In this document: piece after piece, positions 35,201 to 50,200 of the stretch | How the letters are laid out: each line of letters starts with the position of its first letter | Position numbering within the stretch: position 1 is the stretch's first letter | Assembly: GCA_033964015.1 (NCBI GenBank) | Contig: CM066925.1 | Span: 8,912,204 to 8,976,203 of the forward strand | Reading direction: 5' to 3' | From: Scolanthus callimorphus | Taxonomy: Eukaryota; Cnidaria; Anthozoa; Actiniaria; Edwardsiidae | DNA: 64,000 bases | Notes under the pieces: model-generated | Database searches by the model: none | Told to the model about the DNA's origin: nothing | The model's input: only the letters and a program-made list of their open reading frames with translations | Translations under genes and position numbers: made by a program

Positions 35201-38200
35201 TCCATTGCAAACAGTCATGTAGCTTTGTTGTTACCTTTGAAATGTTTGATTGCTCATTGTGGTTTCCCTACTCAGATATTTATACGACATCACCATGGTA
35301 ACAGGATTAACCAGTTTCATCCAGGTGCAGAGAGAAAACTCTGATAGCACCTGAGTCAAGGGAATATTTATCACACAGCCGCTTTCACTTTGGCATCCCA
35401 TCAGTAGTCCATCATGCTCTAAAATGAGAGAAATGTAATCCATGAATAGGGGGCTAATTTTTGCTAATGAAGTGCAACCAAAAGGCGCGAGGGTCTATGT
35501 CACCTTGACGCCCCAAAAATAGAGGTATACCAATCCTTCTCTGTTTTGCGTGGCACTCTCGAGGAAATCTTGCTTGCTACATCATGAATTTAATATACTG
35601 GCATACATTGGGTCACATGAAAGAAAACAAACACTCTGAAATGACAAAAGGTAACCAATCCCCCAAAAATCGGTTTGTTGTTTCTGGTTTTTGTTCAAAG
35701 GGTTCAGACGTTTTGGTATTTCGGTGACGATGCCGAAATGTTCTGTTGCGTTACTCGCCTTCCTTATACTGGCAGACGTGCTTACGTACAATGCACGCCG
35801 ACAAAGTGAAGAGGAACAATAACATCCACTTTTACATACCTTTTACACACCTTTTACATACCTTTTAAATACCTTTTACATACCTTTTGCATACCTTTTA
35901 CATACCTTTTGGTTGCTTAGATGACGGAACTAGCGAGTCACTGACAAGGTCGATTTCGCTCGAGTTAGTAACAATTCTCCACTTTTCGTAACTTTGCACG
36001 AACTTCCACTTGTCCCAAAAACTTTGCACGGTTATACGCTTAGTATCTGAAAATAATTTGGAGAAATGAAAACTTGGCTGTTAGTATTCGTGGAACGGGA
36101 TTGTGAACTCTATTCTCTGTAGATTATCCAAAAAAAAAAGACATTATTCATTTTCACAAAGAATAATAGAAGTAAAGAGACTGCTGGAAAAGATGAAACG
36201 GGGACACACTTGAAATAAGAAAGTTGGAACAGCAAGAAATCGATTCTTGAAAAACAAGTGTTATACCATTATATATTCATTGTATATTATCTGTTCCTTG
36301 TTAGGTAAAAATGGCATAATTCGCCAAAAAAACGTCCTGACAATTTAGTGAAACCTCATTGCAAAGAGCCGATTTCTTTATGTCCCTTGGATTTTGTTAA
36401 AGCAACAGGAAATCGGATTTTCAAAAATCCGCGACAGTTTTTAAAACACTTCTAAGCCAATGCCAAAATTTACTCGTGAGTTTTCCAAAAAGCTCAAATA
36501 CTTATAACAGCTCAAACAAGATGGTGCAATTAATTCTAAACTGATCTCAAACCGTTATACTTACCTTGGCTGTCTTTCGTGCAGTACATTGCTTGACAAA
36601 TCGGGGTCCGTTTAAATTTATACACGTAGAATCCGTCACAATTTCGTACTTTAACTGTTGTGTAGTGGCCACAGCATGACCTTGACCACCATCCTCTGTG
36701 GAAGCAAACCTTTCTTTTTACAATTCCATCTTCAACAGATGGGTGAGAACCGTTGAGCCATCCTTGATAAAACGTCGAGCAACCAAATCTTTTCCAACAA
36801 GAGGTCGATATCTGGTCACCTGCAGCCCCGGTAACGCGATACCAAGCGGTAAAATCCAGGTTTAAATCACAAAGTGCGTGACTAGACTTCGCATAGTTCA
36901 CGTGTCGATCTGCATGGTTTAGAAGGCGGTAGTCTTGACACTCTGGTCCTAAAACTGAACAGGAGCACTCCAGACATATGAACACGGTGTCACTGACACA
37001 CGTACGCTTTCTGACAAAATCGAGGATTTTCCAGGAGTTTATATGGGGCAGAAATGCCCCGCTTCCCCATCCGCCAAAAAAACACACTTTAAAAGGAAGC
37101 TCCTTTACAATATTAGACCGATATACGGCAACTCCTATTGCAGTATGATAATTAAGCATTAGAGCACAACTTTCTATGATTTTATCGGCGCAATTGAGCA
37201 TGTTGGGAGAGACACGAGAACGTTGTAAAATCACGAGTCGCCGAGTCGCCTCTTGATGCTCTCTTTGGAGGTGTGCGGTGAATTACGGAAAAAAATCCCA
37301 TAATCCTTTGCGCGCCTACTTAAGTAACGCAATACTATCAGTAACAGTCTAGTGACGTTTAAACGCACTAGAAAGGGACATAACAGTACAGGATGTAAAA
37401 TAGATAAGAATAAATTTGAATTTATACCTGGCGTGTTTTTGCACTCCTCCTTCGAGAAAGAAATGTCATCGATTGCCAGACGAGCTAGTTCATGTGACCT
37501 GATTCCCTGCAGCGTTATCTGAAGAAGAACAACGAGAAACAAATTATTAATTATATAAACTAACATACGATAACACATTCATATTCAACTTCAAGTTCGA
37601 GGTGCCAACTTTTCTGCAACAACTATTATCATTTGGGGAGGTCATAGGTCAATCTTACTCTCTTTCTTTTGTGTGAAATTATAAAGGTACCAAAGGATGT
37701 AACGGAGGTACAAATTACATGAAGTCCAGCAGCCACAACAGCCCCGGTAATGAAATGGATTGAGTTCTCAAGCAAATTATTTCTTCAATCGAGAATACAT
37801 TTTTTGGTGTTTTATTGTATAGTTTTGGTGGAAGGCAAGCAAAAATAGCAACCAAGCAAAGGTCAGCAACCAAGCAAAGGCAAGCAGCAAACCAACCAAC
37901 CAAATAAATAAATAAATGAATAAATAAACAAATCTATAATAAAATAAAGTGTACCTTCAAAAAATCCACTCCAGGGAGCGTGAGATTGACCTGGACAAAT
38001 ATCCACTTGTCAGTAACACGCGCCAGACTCCACACTGTGCGCGTTGAGTTAGCAATGATAAACTGCACTGATAGCTGCCGTTTGAAGAACTTGTTTCCAC
38101 TGTAATACCAGAAGCGAAAACACTTCCAGTTCTGAGCCTCGATACGTGGACTAGAGAAGTTACCAAACACATTTGGTTTCGCTGCTAGTTGTAGATAGGG

Positions 38201-41200
38201 GGGGCCGGATACTAAAAGGCACAGACGAAAGAAATACAGTAATCCAGTCAGCCATGCCACGAAAAGGATGTACTACAGGCGCTAATAAATAGGGCGTTCC
38301 TCTCTGTTATTGCCCTATTGATAAGGTATTTTGGCAGACCTAGTTACTTTTAGAATGGTTAGAATGCTAATATTAAAGCTTTTGTATTTCTAGCCAAGCA
38401 ATTTCGCTTGATGAGTAGCCTTACAGACGCCTGTCATTTGCAATTGATATGCACGCGTAAGTAAACTGATTTCAGCCATGTCCCATTTCAGATCACGTGG
38501 CATTCTCATGAGTATTCCGCTACGCACCGCAGGATATATGACTATAGAAGCAACACAAACAATGGAACAATATTCAAATGAATGCCACGTGATCTGAAAT
38601 GGGACAGCATTTCGCCCAAGGAAAATTAAGAGGTTAATGGTCATGCATAGGACATTCAAGAAATGCAATTAAAAACGGGATCAAGACTCTAGCCTTATCC
38701 CTAGGCTCCTATTGGCTGAGCGGCATGTCGGTTAGTGACGTCATGGATGATTTGCCGCTTACGAGCACAAAATATAACGAACAAGCGAGCCTGCGTGACA
38801 CGAAGAGCTGCCACAAGAAGTCTGGGAACGAGACCAAGATCACAACATGCTCGTCTTTGCGCATCTGGACTGTTATTACAAAACATTTCACTGTTTGACG
38901 AATTATTTAGGAAATTAAAACAAATAAGAAATTTGCTATTTCTCCCCTCAGAATGTGTGGCTAATGCGTGATGCAATTCGAGGGAATCGACTTAATTAAG
39001 TGCTTTCTTACGAAAGTGCTCTTTGGTTCCTTCCAATTCCAGCCTACGGATAGACCATCCACCATCGATGTGCCAGTTACATATCCCATTGTCGAAGAAG
39101 CATGATGGATTCTCTATAAGAATGAAAATGAGTCGATATCTAACAAGTCGGTGTCTACTGAAAAGGTAATTAAATCTAAAGTCATAATCAATCTGAGTTG
39201 AAATTGATAGGCAAACATATTGTATTTTTCTCAGAAACCAATAGAATGCAGGCAGGAAATCATACCCCGAAAAACAACAGGAGGACAATTGTGTGGGGTT
39301 GCATCAAATTCCAGATCATCGATGGCCACAAAATCCCTCTCGTTACCGCCCACTCTCCCTAGGAAAATAAGCTGAAAGCAAAAACAAAACAAAATACAGA
39401 AAACGAACCGTTTAGTAGTTTTGATAATTGTTTCCTTGGAACCTTGGAATACCTGCGCACTTTCTTACATTTCCTGTTTCGCCATTACGTGACAGCTTAA
39501 ATTGTGCGTAAGACCAGTCTTCCGTTGATACATTTGTCACTTTCCACAATAAATATTGCCCACTTGCGGTATTGAGCAAGACCTCTAATGTCGCTTCATC
39601 CTGACATTGTATGTGATACCAGAAGCGGACGCAGATTTCGGGTTCTGTAAAGTGGTTTTCTTTTTGTAATAATGAGACACTTTCTCCAATGGCGCTCCCT
39701 CTTAGTACCAGGTATGTCCCTGAGAAGTAGAGAAATTAATGTCAAGGATGAGATGCATGTGATAGACAAAATCAGCTAACAGTGTTGTTGCCACCCAATG
39801 CAGTTCATGTGATGATTCCTTTGGGTAGTTACAAATTGCCAAATTCTTTACGCACGACAGAATGCACGAGTGTATGTGCAGTACTAACAAAAGCATCCAC
39901 CCAAAGGGATCATCACATGATCTGAATTGGGTGGCAGCAAGATGTATAAACACCATTGGCCGATTTGGTCTATTGAGTAGGAATAACTAATCACGTAAAA
40001 GTCAACTACCCTACACGCAGTAAGGTTAACTGTATTTCTTCCAACGTGCTGTGCCTGCAGGGGCGCCCCTACCAATACGCAAAGTACGCAATTGCGCACC
40101 TAAAATTTCAGTTTGTCAGCTAGCATAATCTACCTAAGATCTATTACTTCGGCCATGAGACTCCAGCAAAATCTAGTACAAGCAAAATCACTTTATCATG
40201 GCATGTCAGTGGGCGGGTGTGTGCCTGACAACAATTAAGTTTAATCTTGGGTTTGGACAGTATACGTGATTTGGATTCTGTTGGCAATATTATGAGCTGG
40301 GACTTTGGACCCTGGTAGACTCAAATTTGCGGGACTTGCGGGACAAATAAATTGCAGGGTTAATCTTAACCTTTGACCAAACGTAGCTGTATGGCGCTTT
40401 TATTTTGTGTCTTTACGATTTGTAATTTTAACTTTCCCTTGTAAAAACAAAAAAACTGATAAAACAAGACCTTGTGCGCAACACAGGGCAAAAAGGATAT
40501 GCGAGAGGAGTATACATATATATATGCCATTAAAATATTTATTAGGGGTAGATCATATAGTAATTGGAGAGTGGCAATTGTTTTTCGGGGATCATGTTGT
40601 GCAAAATCTTTTTTCCGGAATTTATTTTGATGTTTTTGGAAGGATTGGCCATGCTCGAATTGCTTTTGGAAGAAATTGCCATCCACCCTCTAACGGTCCA
40701 CCCCTTAGCTCAATGGATGACGTAATCGAAAATCACCCAATCACAGAGGGTCTGTCACAAGTGACATATAAAGATACCTTTTGAGCTCATTGTGGTGTGG
40801 TCAAATTCGGGTAAGCTATCTTTTTGTTTCCGACCGTTCGCTGGAGTCATGAATTGCCAAGCTACTGTACCATTTCCAAGAGTTTCAATTCCACACGGAC
40901 CAGTTTCAAATCCACAAATTCCTGTAAAGATGGGATCAACGGCGATGAGAGTTGATGAGAGCTAATGAGAGCTCCAACTATCATCCTCTCTCATCTACTC
41001 TCACGGGAAGCGATCAAACGGTGATGGGACTTGATGAGAATCAGCGTGAGCACTAGCACCCAGTTCCTCTACGCGGAGGAAAGCCTGCAATTCAGGAACC
41101 AAATGAACCTGCAGTACCTTGGGCGGCAGCTGCCGACTGAACAACTCTCATCCGCTCGATCAAACGGTCAAAAACTCAAAGTGTTCAAAGTGCTTGAGAG

Positions 41201-44200
41201 CGGATGAGAGTGAATGAGAATCGATAAGAGTTCGAGATGAAACGGGAAAACTCTCATCACCTCTCATTAGCTGTCATCAACTCTCATCAACTTTCATCAC
41301 CGTTTGATCCCTGATTAACAGATGAAACAGTAGAAGTTCCTTTACAATGATTAATAAAGAAAATAACCTGAGTGGATTGAAATTGCGTCCCTGTTTAAGG
41401 TTTCATCATCTCTGGAAACGATCACTTCCGCTGTGCATTTTTTAGATGTTGCCGTGAAAAAATCGTGTGAGCGTCCCTGCGTTGAGGAACAGGGGCTGGA
41501 GAGTTTCAGCCTTGAAATCGTTGTGCTCGACCTTGGCTCAAGCATTTTCGCTTCGCTCACGACATTTTTGCTGCGTAAAATTGAAAACATTGATAAATTA
41601 TAACTTTATATTTTAAGATCAAGGACGAGGACGTAGTTGCAGTTGAGGTGTAGGGTATTGCTGTATTATCCAAACAGAGAGGAGCTTTAAAGCAACTACG
41701 TACCGACCAAAGTTTAAGGTAGCAAAGTGTCTAAAATCTACAAGAGCCAAAAGCTTGTTCTGGCTGAAACTTAGTTGAAACTTAGTGCTACGCGGCCACA
41801 GGATGCCTGAACATCTACATATATTCACTTCATTACCGCGACCATAACATCTAATATACCCCGACCTGCTCCCAGTCTGACCTGATATCTCAGCTGGTAG
41901 AGCATCGGATGTACAATTCCGGAGGTCGTGGGTTCGAATCCCTCTCGGGGTCAGAGATTTTTTCTCTTTCTCCGCTTACTAGGGCTAATGCTCAGAAGCA
42001 CACATGGGACCATTTCATTAGCACGTTAGCTTTCACACAAGTTTAATTCCTTATCTCCACTCTGTTGTTCTGGTAAGACATGGGAGTAAAATGTGTTTCG
42101 TTGGGTAGCAAAACCCATGAAACTGGAACACTTTAACTCGATAGGAAACATCAAGCAAGCTTAAACCAAGGCGGTGTAATATGATTTTCAATTAAAGATA
42201 AAGCTTTGAAAGCTGCATGTAAAGCTTTGAAAGCTTTATGGGGCTGAACTGTAGAGTTTTTATCGCGGAAAACCTAGTCGGTTCACTGGTCGGTCCCCAT
42301 CTTCGATTTTGAGAACGCACGGGCACCCGCTTACCGCCTTTATTATATCCTTGATGCTCTTAAATATAAAAGAAAACTTTTTCAAAGTATCTGCAATTGT
42401 ATAGATTACCGAGGGCTGTTGTACATAGGTCAGGCGTTTTTGCAGTTCCGTTTGGTGATCGCCGCAGGCCTGTGTAATCCATTAGATCTTGGAAACAAAA
42501 GAAAAATAGAAATAAATGCATTCGAATAAAACTACGTGATCGTTAATTTGTAAAGTATAGTATAGTAAGTGCGTGGAACCTAAAAGCATATCTTACTGCA
42601 AATGATTAGCTTCTCAATATCTCCACAAGCTTGATCCGCCATGCATGCTTTGATCAGAGAAATGCACGAGCCATTGTAACATTGATGTCGTTCATTGCAC
42701 TGGTTATCTGCCAAGAAACAAAAACAAAAGCTATAAATTTCTGAACTTTTGAAATATCTGCTCAGAATAAAGGATTTACTCTTGGAAAAAGACTAAAACG
42801 ACCATTCACTGCAGCAAGCCTGCTGCATATGGGCCATTAAACGTACTACAAATGATATATAATCCAAACTTATACGATCGTAAACTACAGTATGAAAATG
42901 CAGTCCGAATCTTCTCACAACTGGAAATCGCATATATTAATTTCCGGTATAGAGCAGATTTCACATGACTGCCGTGAAAGTAAACGCAATTGTGCAATCA
43001 CTAGCCAATCAGTTAACAAGAGTAATTACAACTTACTGCTGAATGGTTTTCTGCCCAGCCAATGAGGAGCCGAACCAATTGACTAGTAATTCCTTGCTTG
43101 TAATTAGTTCGCAATTTGATTGGTTGATAGAAATAAGCAGCCAATGAGAAAGCAAACCAATTGCAAACACGACGGTCATCTGAAATCCGCTCTATAACTG
43201 GCAACAGTCATTTTCTATCGAATGAAAGACTAGTACGCTTACAACAATGCAGCTCATCCTCCCCGTCCTCGCAGTCCTTTATCCCATTGCACAGTAGTGT
43301 GTGGTGTACACACCTCCCGCTAGAGCAGGAAAAGGAGCCAGTGGAGCATACGCAGCCCTCCTCATCAGAGCCATCAATGCACCCGTCACGTGCTCCGTTA
43401 CACCTTCGTCTGCCATCAACACAGTAGCCATTCGCACACTGGAATTCCTCGCTGTCACATATGAAACCTAAAGTAAAAAACGACTATCTTGCGATTGGAC
43501 GTGATAACTTTACAGCGTCATTCATTTGAATAACCTAGCTTTGTCTGGAAGGCTTCAATATTCATATATCCTGCGATGCTCAGAAGGAAAGAAAGAATAC
43601 TCATGAAATGCCACGTGATATGAAATGGGAAAACATCCAATAGAAAGTGGTATAATAGAACAGAAAATAAAAAATATGTTCATTACCAACTATTGTAGGA
43701 GTAAGTTGTCAGAAACAAGCTGAATAATATGGATAAAGTGAGTAAATAAGGAGTAGACCATTAGACCATTGAACATTCTTGCAGTAAAAAACATCACTTC
43801 TTGCATAACCTGACTCTGAAAAAAAAAATCATGCGCAAAAAATTGCCACCCCTCCTCCAATTTTAATGGGACTCCACCCCATAAGTAAATCCAATGTAGC
43901 CATGACTAATTGCATGTTATAGCATCATTCCATTTCTAACGGGGAGGGGTGAAGGGAGTCGTGTTGTCATGTTTTTTTGAGGAGGACTTTCCAATTGCAT
44001 CACTAGCGTTCGAAATATTTGTTTGAACAGTTGCCTAGTTCTTGTCAGCTGGACTTTGGCAACAAGACATAGTGCAAACGCTCATAATAGCAAGCATATT
44101 TTATGTTCAAATACCCAACAAATCACGCCACCATGCGATCATCAGTTACTATAAAGCCTGACACTAATGGATACCTGATTTTGCGAAAACAGGATGTGCT

Positions 44201-47200
44201 GAGCAGCCTTCCGTTGTTATTTCGACGTTCCCTAACGCGATGCCAGTTGCATTAGTGACGGATGAATATCCTTGAAAGATAATCTGTTTACAGGGAATAG
44301 TATGAATGCAAGCTACACTCAGTGTGGCTACATAGCAGAAGCATTACACAAACTTTAAAAAAAAAATGCATTCTAGAAAGCCAAAGCCTGCTTCAGCTTG
44401 AACTTGACCAAAGGAAAAGTTCGTCTGCGAGAAACAGTTCTCAAACTCAATAAATTTCATCAAGCTCAAATTAAAGGACCATCACCAACCGGGAGTCTTT
44501 GCGCCCCGTTTTCTTTTGTTTTGATCCATTGTTTTTCGGGTGCTCTGATTGGCTAAGAGTCCGCAAAGGCTGTCGGTTGGTGATGGGCCTTTAAGAAAAT
44601 AATCAGCGTAAAGGAGGTTTAGATAGGCGATCATCATTGGCAAATATTTTATTCCTTTTTTATCTCGAAGTGAAATGAATTGTTCGAGAAGCTATATCAA
44701 ACACTCAATAGTGTTTTTCATCAGAATTTCAAAACACCTCGGAATCCGTTAAAAAAATCAGCTCTGCCTCGTTTTTTTTTTTAAACGACTTCGCGGTGTT
44801 TGAATGTAATTTATAAAATGCGCGACTGCGTGTTTCATCAACCGAATGCACGCAGGGCAGAAAGCCGTGTGACGCCAAATGTTTTAAGAGGAAATCCGCT
44901 GAAAAATCGAGTAATCTTGACACAAAGTGGAAACAATTTTTAGATAGAGTATTACAAAACCAATTTCCTTGTTTCTAGCATGTTATGAAAGGTATTGATA
45001 AAATAAAGAATTGGCGATAACACCAAGAAGAAATTCCCAAGGAAACCTGAGAAATAATTTTTCAAAGTTGTGAAGATGTGGTGTTGGCTGTTGATGTTCA
45101 TTTCATAGTGCTGTCATTTCAGGAGTCATTTTCGATGAAATGATTTTTTTAGATCAGATATCAAAAGCAGTAAGACAGTAGTCTGCAATATGATGTAAAT
45201 AACTGTGTTCCAATAATTTTTCCAATCGTTACTCGATTTTCAAATGGATTACGTCTTAAAGTAACGTGCCTTACACTAGTTTATTACTAACAGTGCTTAC
45301 GTTGAATCTCTTAGTTGCTTGTACTGGCACTCTCGCACTTCCCCAAGTCTGGCCATGGTAGCCGCTAATACGCCATACAAGTTGAGGGGACGTTTCGTCC
45401 ACATGAACATGAAGACTGCAAGTTGAGTTCGATGGAAGGAGGTACGAAAACTTTAGACATAGGGTGATATGCCTGTATGAAGACCTCCATGGGAATGAGC
45501 TGAACGACAACGAGGAATTTCCATTGCTGGCCAGAGTCATGTAGCCACCTTGGTAGATAAATATATATTTTGCTGTTGCATAGATTGTATATTGGTTCGT
45601 TTAATAAAGGCGGTCTTTTTTTCAGACATTGAGCCATTTTCCAGCTATCTAAAAAAACTGACTTATAATGGAAAAAAGTGTACCATGCTGCAAACTATTC
45701 GCGTTACGAAAAGTACCATATTTGGAAATGACAACGGCTCATGTTTACATCAGCGAACGCGCTAACAAAACAAGCAAAATCTCACGCGCACCAAAATAAT
45801 AATTGTCTTTCAAATAATATGATATTTTAGTATCGCGAACAGCATAACCGCGCATAACCGCGCTACATCTTTCAACTCACTTTGTATGTTTCTGCATAAA
45901 ACCTACATACCGCGCTCTATATTTTGTATGACTGAATTTACCTTTGGTCCAGTTCCATTTGGGGATTGCCCGATTACTTTCCAGTCTTCACATAGACCTG
46001 CCTTAAAGTCACAGGAATACACAGATGACGCTAAACAGAAGAGAAAGTATTTCAGTATTTCAAAGATAAAAATGACATGTCACAACACTCGGTACCTGAA
46101 ACCTTGATTGACTTCAGGATAGTCCTATGTCTCTTCCAAGATATAACGTCTTCAGGAAAGTAGTAAGAAATCTGCCAAAAAAATTATTAGGTTTTGCAAG
46201 GTGCAGTTTGAAATGATGAATTAGATTGTTCGTTTCACTGGTTAATGATTGTTCTTCTTCTTACACTTCTTTTTTAAATATCACAGTGCATCACAGTTAA
46301 AAGGTTTTCTTGATAAATAAACGCTGATTTTATCTATAATTTGATGATAGTTAATAAAAACAATATCTTATTGTTTTCTACTTTTCAAAAGCTTTACAAT
46401 AGCATATAACACATGCTGCTACATGCTACAGAGTCACAGAGTGACAACTATTTTGCCAAAGGACCACTGGAACCTTTCCCCATACTTAAAGAGCCCGTGT
46501 CAGCCACTCCTTTGTTATTGTGTTCGTTAGATATTAGAAGACGAATTACGTGTAGAAACCTTTAAATCTATATCTAAAAACAAAGTTTCAGACTTTATTT
46601 AAGTTCAATCGATAAAATAGCTCTATATTCTCTAAATCAACCGATGGAAATGGATGCTTTCTCCTACTTGCTATGTTGCTATGCTGTCAAAATGGCGGCT
46701 GACACAGGATCTTTAAAGGCCCATAAGCAACTAAGTTGCATTGCAGACTCACAAGAATAAAACGCAGTCGAAAACTCGATGCAAATTTTAAGTTTTGAAC
46801 TGTGTGAAATGCAAAGAACAATAAGAAACTCTTTGGGACCTACAGTATCAGCCAATCACAGCTGCTGAAGGACAATAGATCCAATTGAAAACAAAGCACA
46901 AAGGTTCCCGGTCAAAACTAGGATCATCAACTTACCCAAATGCTGTAGTTTCCAGGCTGCACCAAGACATCCATCGATTGATAAGATGAGTTTCTCTTAC
47001 AGTTCAGTTCCACGAGTTTATTAATAAGGATAACATCGCTGAGGGCATGTAACCGAAGACTGAGAGGACATTGGGGACAGTAGACACCACGGCAGCAAAA
47101 CCTGTAGGATGCTTGAAGCAAACAAAAACTACAGTTAGGGCTGTGTCATGGCTGTTTAACAAAATGAGACATGTGGTCTACATGCGAATAGCTCTCGCTT

Positions 47201-50200
47201 ATCTAGTTTGTAAGCTGTTCATAATTACATACCGTTAAGAACAAGCTGGGATCCAAGGTTGACTTTAGTATTGATCACATTCATAATGGTGAATTCCAGA
47301 ACTCTGTTACCTACAGAAAGAGGACATCATAACCCGTAAAAACTGCGATGTTGATGTTGATACTGAAACCCGTTATCCAATTATAGACTGCAATAAGTAG
47401 ATTGGAAAGTAAAAGATCATTGCAAGAAAGCAAGAAATCAATCCAAGCGATCGCTAAAAAATAGAATATTGCTTTCCCGCGGTTGCTTTACTTTAGAGCC
47501 TGTGAAGCCAGATATGGAAGCTTAGTTGATGTATTGTGTTCTTCGAAAGCCTTACGAGAAAATAATGAAGTATCGGAATAGATTCCCGCGAAAATTAAAA
47601 TCAGATTTCATGCATTCTTCGTTAAGTTCTCAACACCTGATGACCGACCCTGATCTCTCGCGGTGAAACGAAAGGTAAAAAAAAAAAAAATCGAAACAAC
47701 TGTCATTTCCAAGATTGTACGCCTTTTCGTTGACGGGAGCACTAAGACGGCCATGACGCTGGTTGAGATTTAAGTTTCAGCTTTGCAACCATACTTCCCC
47801 CGGAACCCAAAAGCTTTGGTTTCCCATAAGGTGCCAAAGAGGTCATCCAATAACACTCTCTGATCCCTAGCCAGGGATCACAAGACGTTCAGATATCAAG
47901 ACGTTTCTTGATTTCATTTAAGAAGAGCATTCAGCAAGAAAACCAAAGTTTCGAAAAGATCCATCTTCTGGGCTAGCCAGGCGACCACCTCTTCCTTTTC
48001 ATTGGACATCCGTGAACTTGATCGTGAATATCAGGCTCAGGACCTCACAATTTCAAAACGTACGCTATGTTAGTATGAACTTAGTAGAAATATTTACAGT
48101 CATTACTATAGCATGGTGTGGCGATAAAGCGTTATTTGTCTTGTAAGAAGTAGCAAGAATGGTATCCTGGAGACACATGGAATTTCTGCAGAAACCTATT
48201 TTTGGAAAATGCTGAATTTCCCATGAAACAAAAAATGGGAAGCATTCTGCCTTCCCTTATGGCAATTCCGAACGCTTCCTATTCTTGCGCCATGGGAAAT
48301 ACAGCTTTTCCCAGGAATGGGTTTATGCAGAAGTTCCAGAGGCTCGAGGGCCGCTTGAAGGTCGCGAGGAGCTAAGCGACGCCCACGACTATTTTACTAC
48401 AAGAAACAGGGCAAAAGCGATCCTGAGACTCTGGTCACGTTAGGGTACAAGTATGGTGTCCTTACCAGGTATTTGCCAGAACGTCATGTTCAAAGGAAAA
48501 GGATGAATGTTGTCATCAGTCTGTCGAGGAAATCTCAACCCCAGCGTGAAATGATTGAAACCAGCGTCAACCTTCAGATAACTCCCCAAGTAATACAAAT
48601 GACATTTACTTAACAGAACGCTTTTGCTCTGGTCTGGAGTACTAGAAATAGAAAGAGAGTTGGAAATTCCACCAGTTTAGATCCGTTACAATCTGGAAGA
48701 AATGCTAATGAATTTAAGCTTGTAGGCATAATTTGATCCTACAACAATAATTCAGAGTTTATAAAAAAGGCTATAATATTAATAATAATACAATAATACA
48801 TTTAAAAGCATTTATATCGCGCCGGCTACATTGTAATATGATCGCCGCCGCGTTACAATCCGTGGAAACAAAATATAAAAAGCCTAGGTTAAATGTACAT
48901 TCTTAAAATATACACATTAAATATCTTAAAATATATATAGTATATTTCCAAAAATCTTTCTAATAAAAATAACTATCTTAGCGCAGACCGTGTACAAATT
49001 TGGTAAATTATGCAACGGGAATGTAACAAACGTTTTTCACAAAAAACGTTTCAGATAACTGAAGCCGAACTAACTGTAAAGACAACAGATCGCCAAATGC
49101 CATTTCCGCTCTGTCATTGCAATGTGTACACTGCTCCTTTTTTCGTACCTGAAAAATTTACTTTTTTCATTCTTTCTTTGGCATAGAAACAAAGATATTT
49201 TTTGACAGAAGTATGCCTCATCTGTAAGTACACATTGCAACCAATTGTAAAATTGCGTCATTTGATACTCACATTTCATAATTATTTTGTAACACAGGAA
49301 TCGAAGTTTTGATAATGAGCTCTTCCTCAGATCCCTCGTCATACATACCGACCTCAGCACACCTTCGTAGCCAGACTTCACATTCAAATGAACATGCTGC
49401 CATCAATGTGTAGTCTCCTTGAGTTATAGGCTGAACATGGACACATATTCACTTGTAACCTCAATTCGCCTCAATTTGTCTTGGGCTAGCAAATGATCTC
49501 TCTCAAATTCGCAGAATTTGTCCATTGCTCAGAATGCTCCTCTCTGCAATTTCTGCAGATAACTTAGATAACTCAGAAGGAGGTGATTAATAATTCATAG
49601 GCTTCACGGTAGAACGAACCTACATATGTCATGTTAGCCATGTAGCTGAAATGAATTATTAATCACCTCCACTGTGAGTATCCCATCTAGCCACGACCGT
49701 TCGAAATAATAGCTTAGCAGTGCCATGAACGCGCCGCTAAACTAGGACGTCGATTGCTCTGGAAAATATATTTTACTTGGCTGCCATCAGATCAAGTGTT
49801 TAAGGTTGAAGGGTTATGAAACCTAACACCATGCAGGAGCCCATTACCTAGGAGAGCGTCCATCTAGGGGTAGGAAGGTGTAACAGCGAATTGTAAAATT
49901 AAGTAGGTCTGAAGTTATTGCTCGTAGTGAGCGGAGAGCAACACTAATCTGCTACAGAAGCCTTATTACCTAGGAGCGTCTATCTAGGGGTGGGAAGGTG
50001 TAACAGCGAATTGGAAAATGAAGCAAAATGTTAGAACAATTAGATTTGCCGCTAGAATAAGCATCTCTGGACAAAGCATTCTAATTGGCTGAGCGAATGT
50101 GTGGCGTAGGCGTGAAAACTTGAAACTAAAAATTACTTCATTAGGGACTCATTTTCTAATACGTGGTAGATTGACGCTCCTAGGTAAGGAAATCGTGGAA

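Noticed and set aside
41375..41590. Minus-strand frame ending at a phase-compatible donor between LDLa 3 and MAM 2
   Set aside because: No acceptor with the right phase and no domain signal; LDLa exon 42597 joins directly to MAM exon 40921 in frame.
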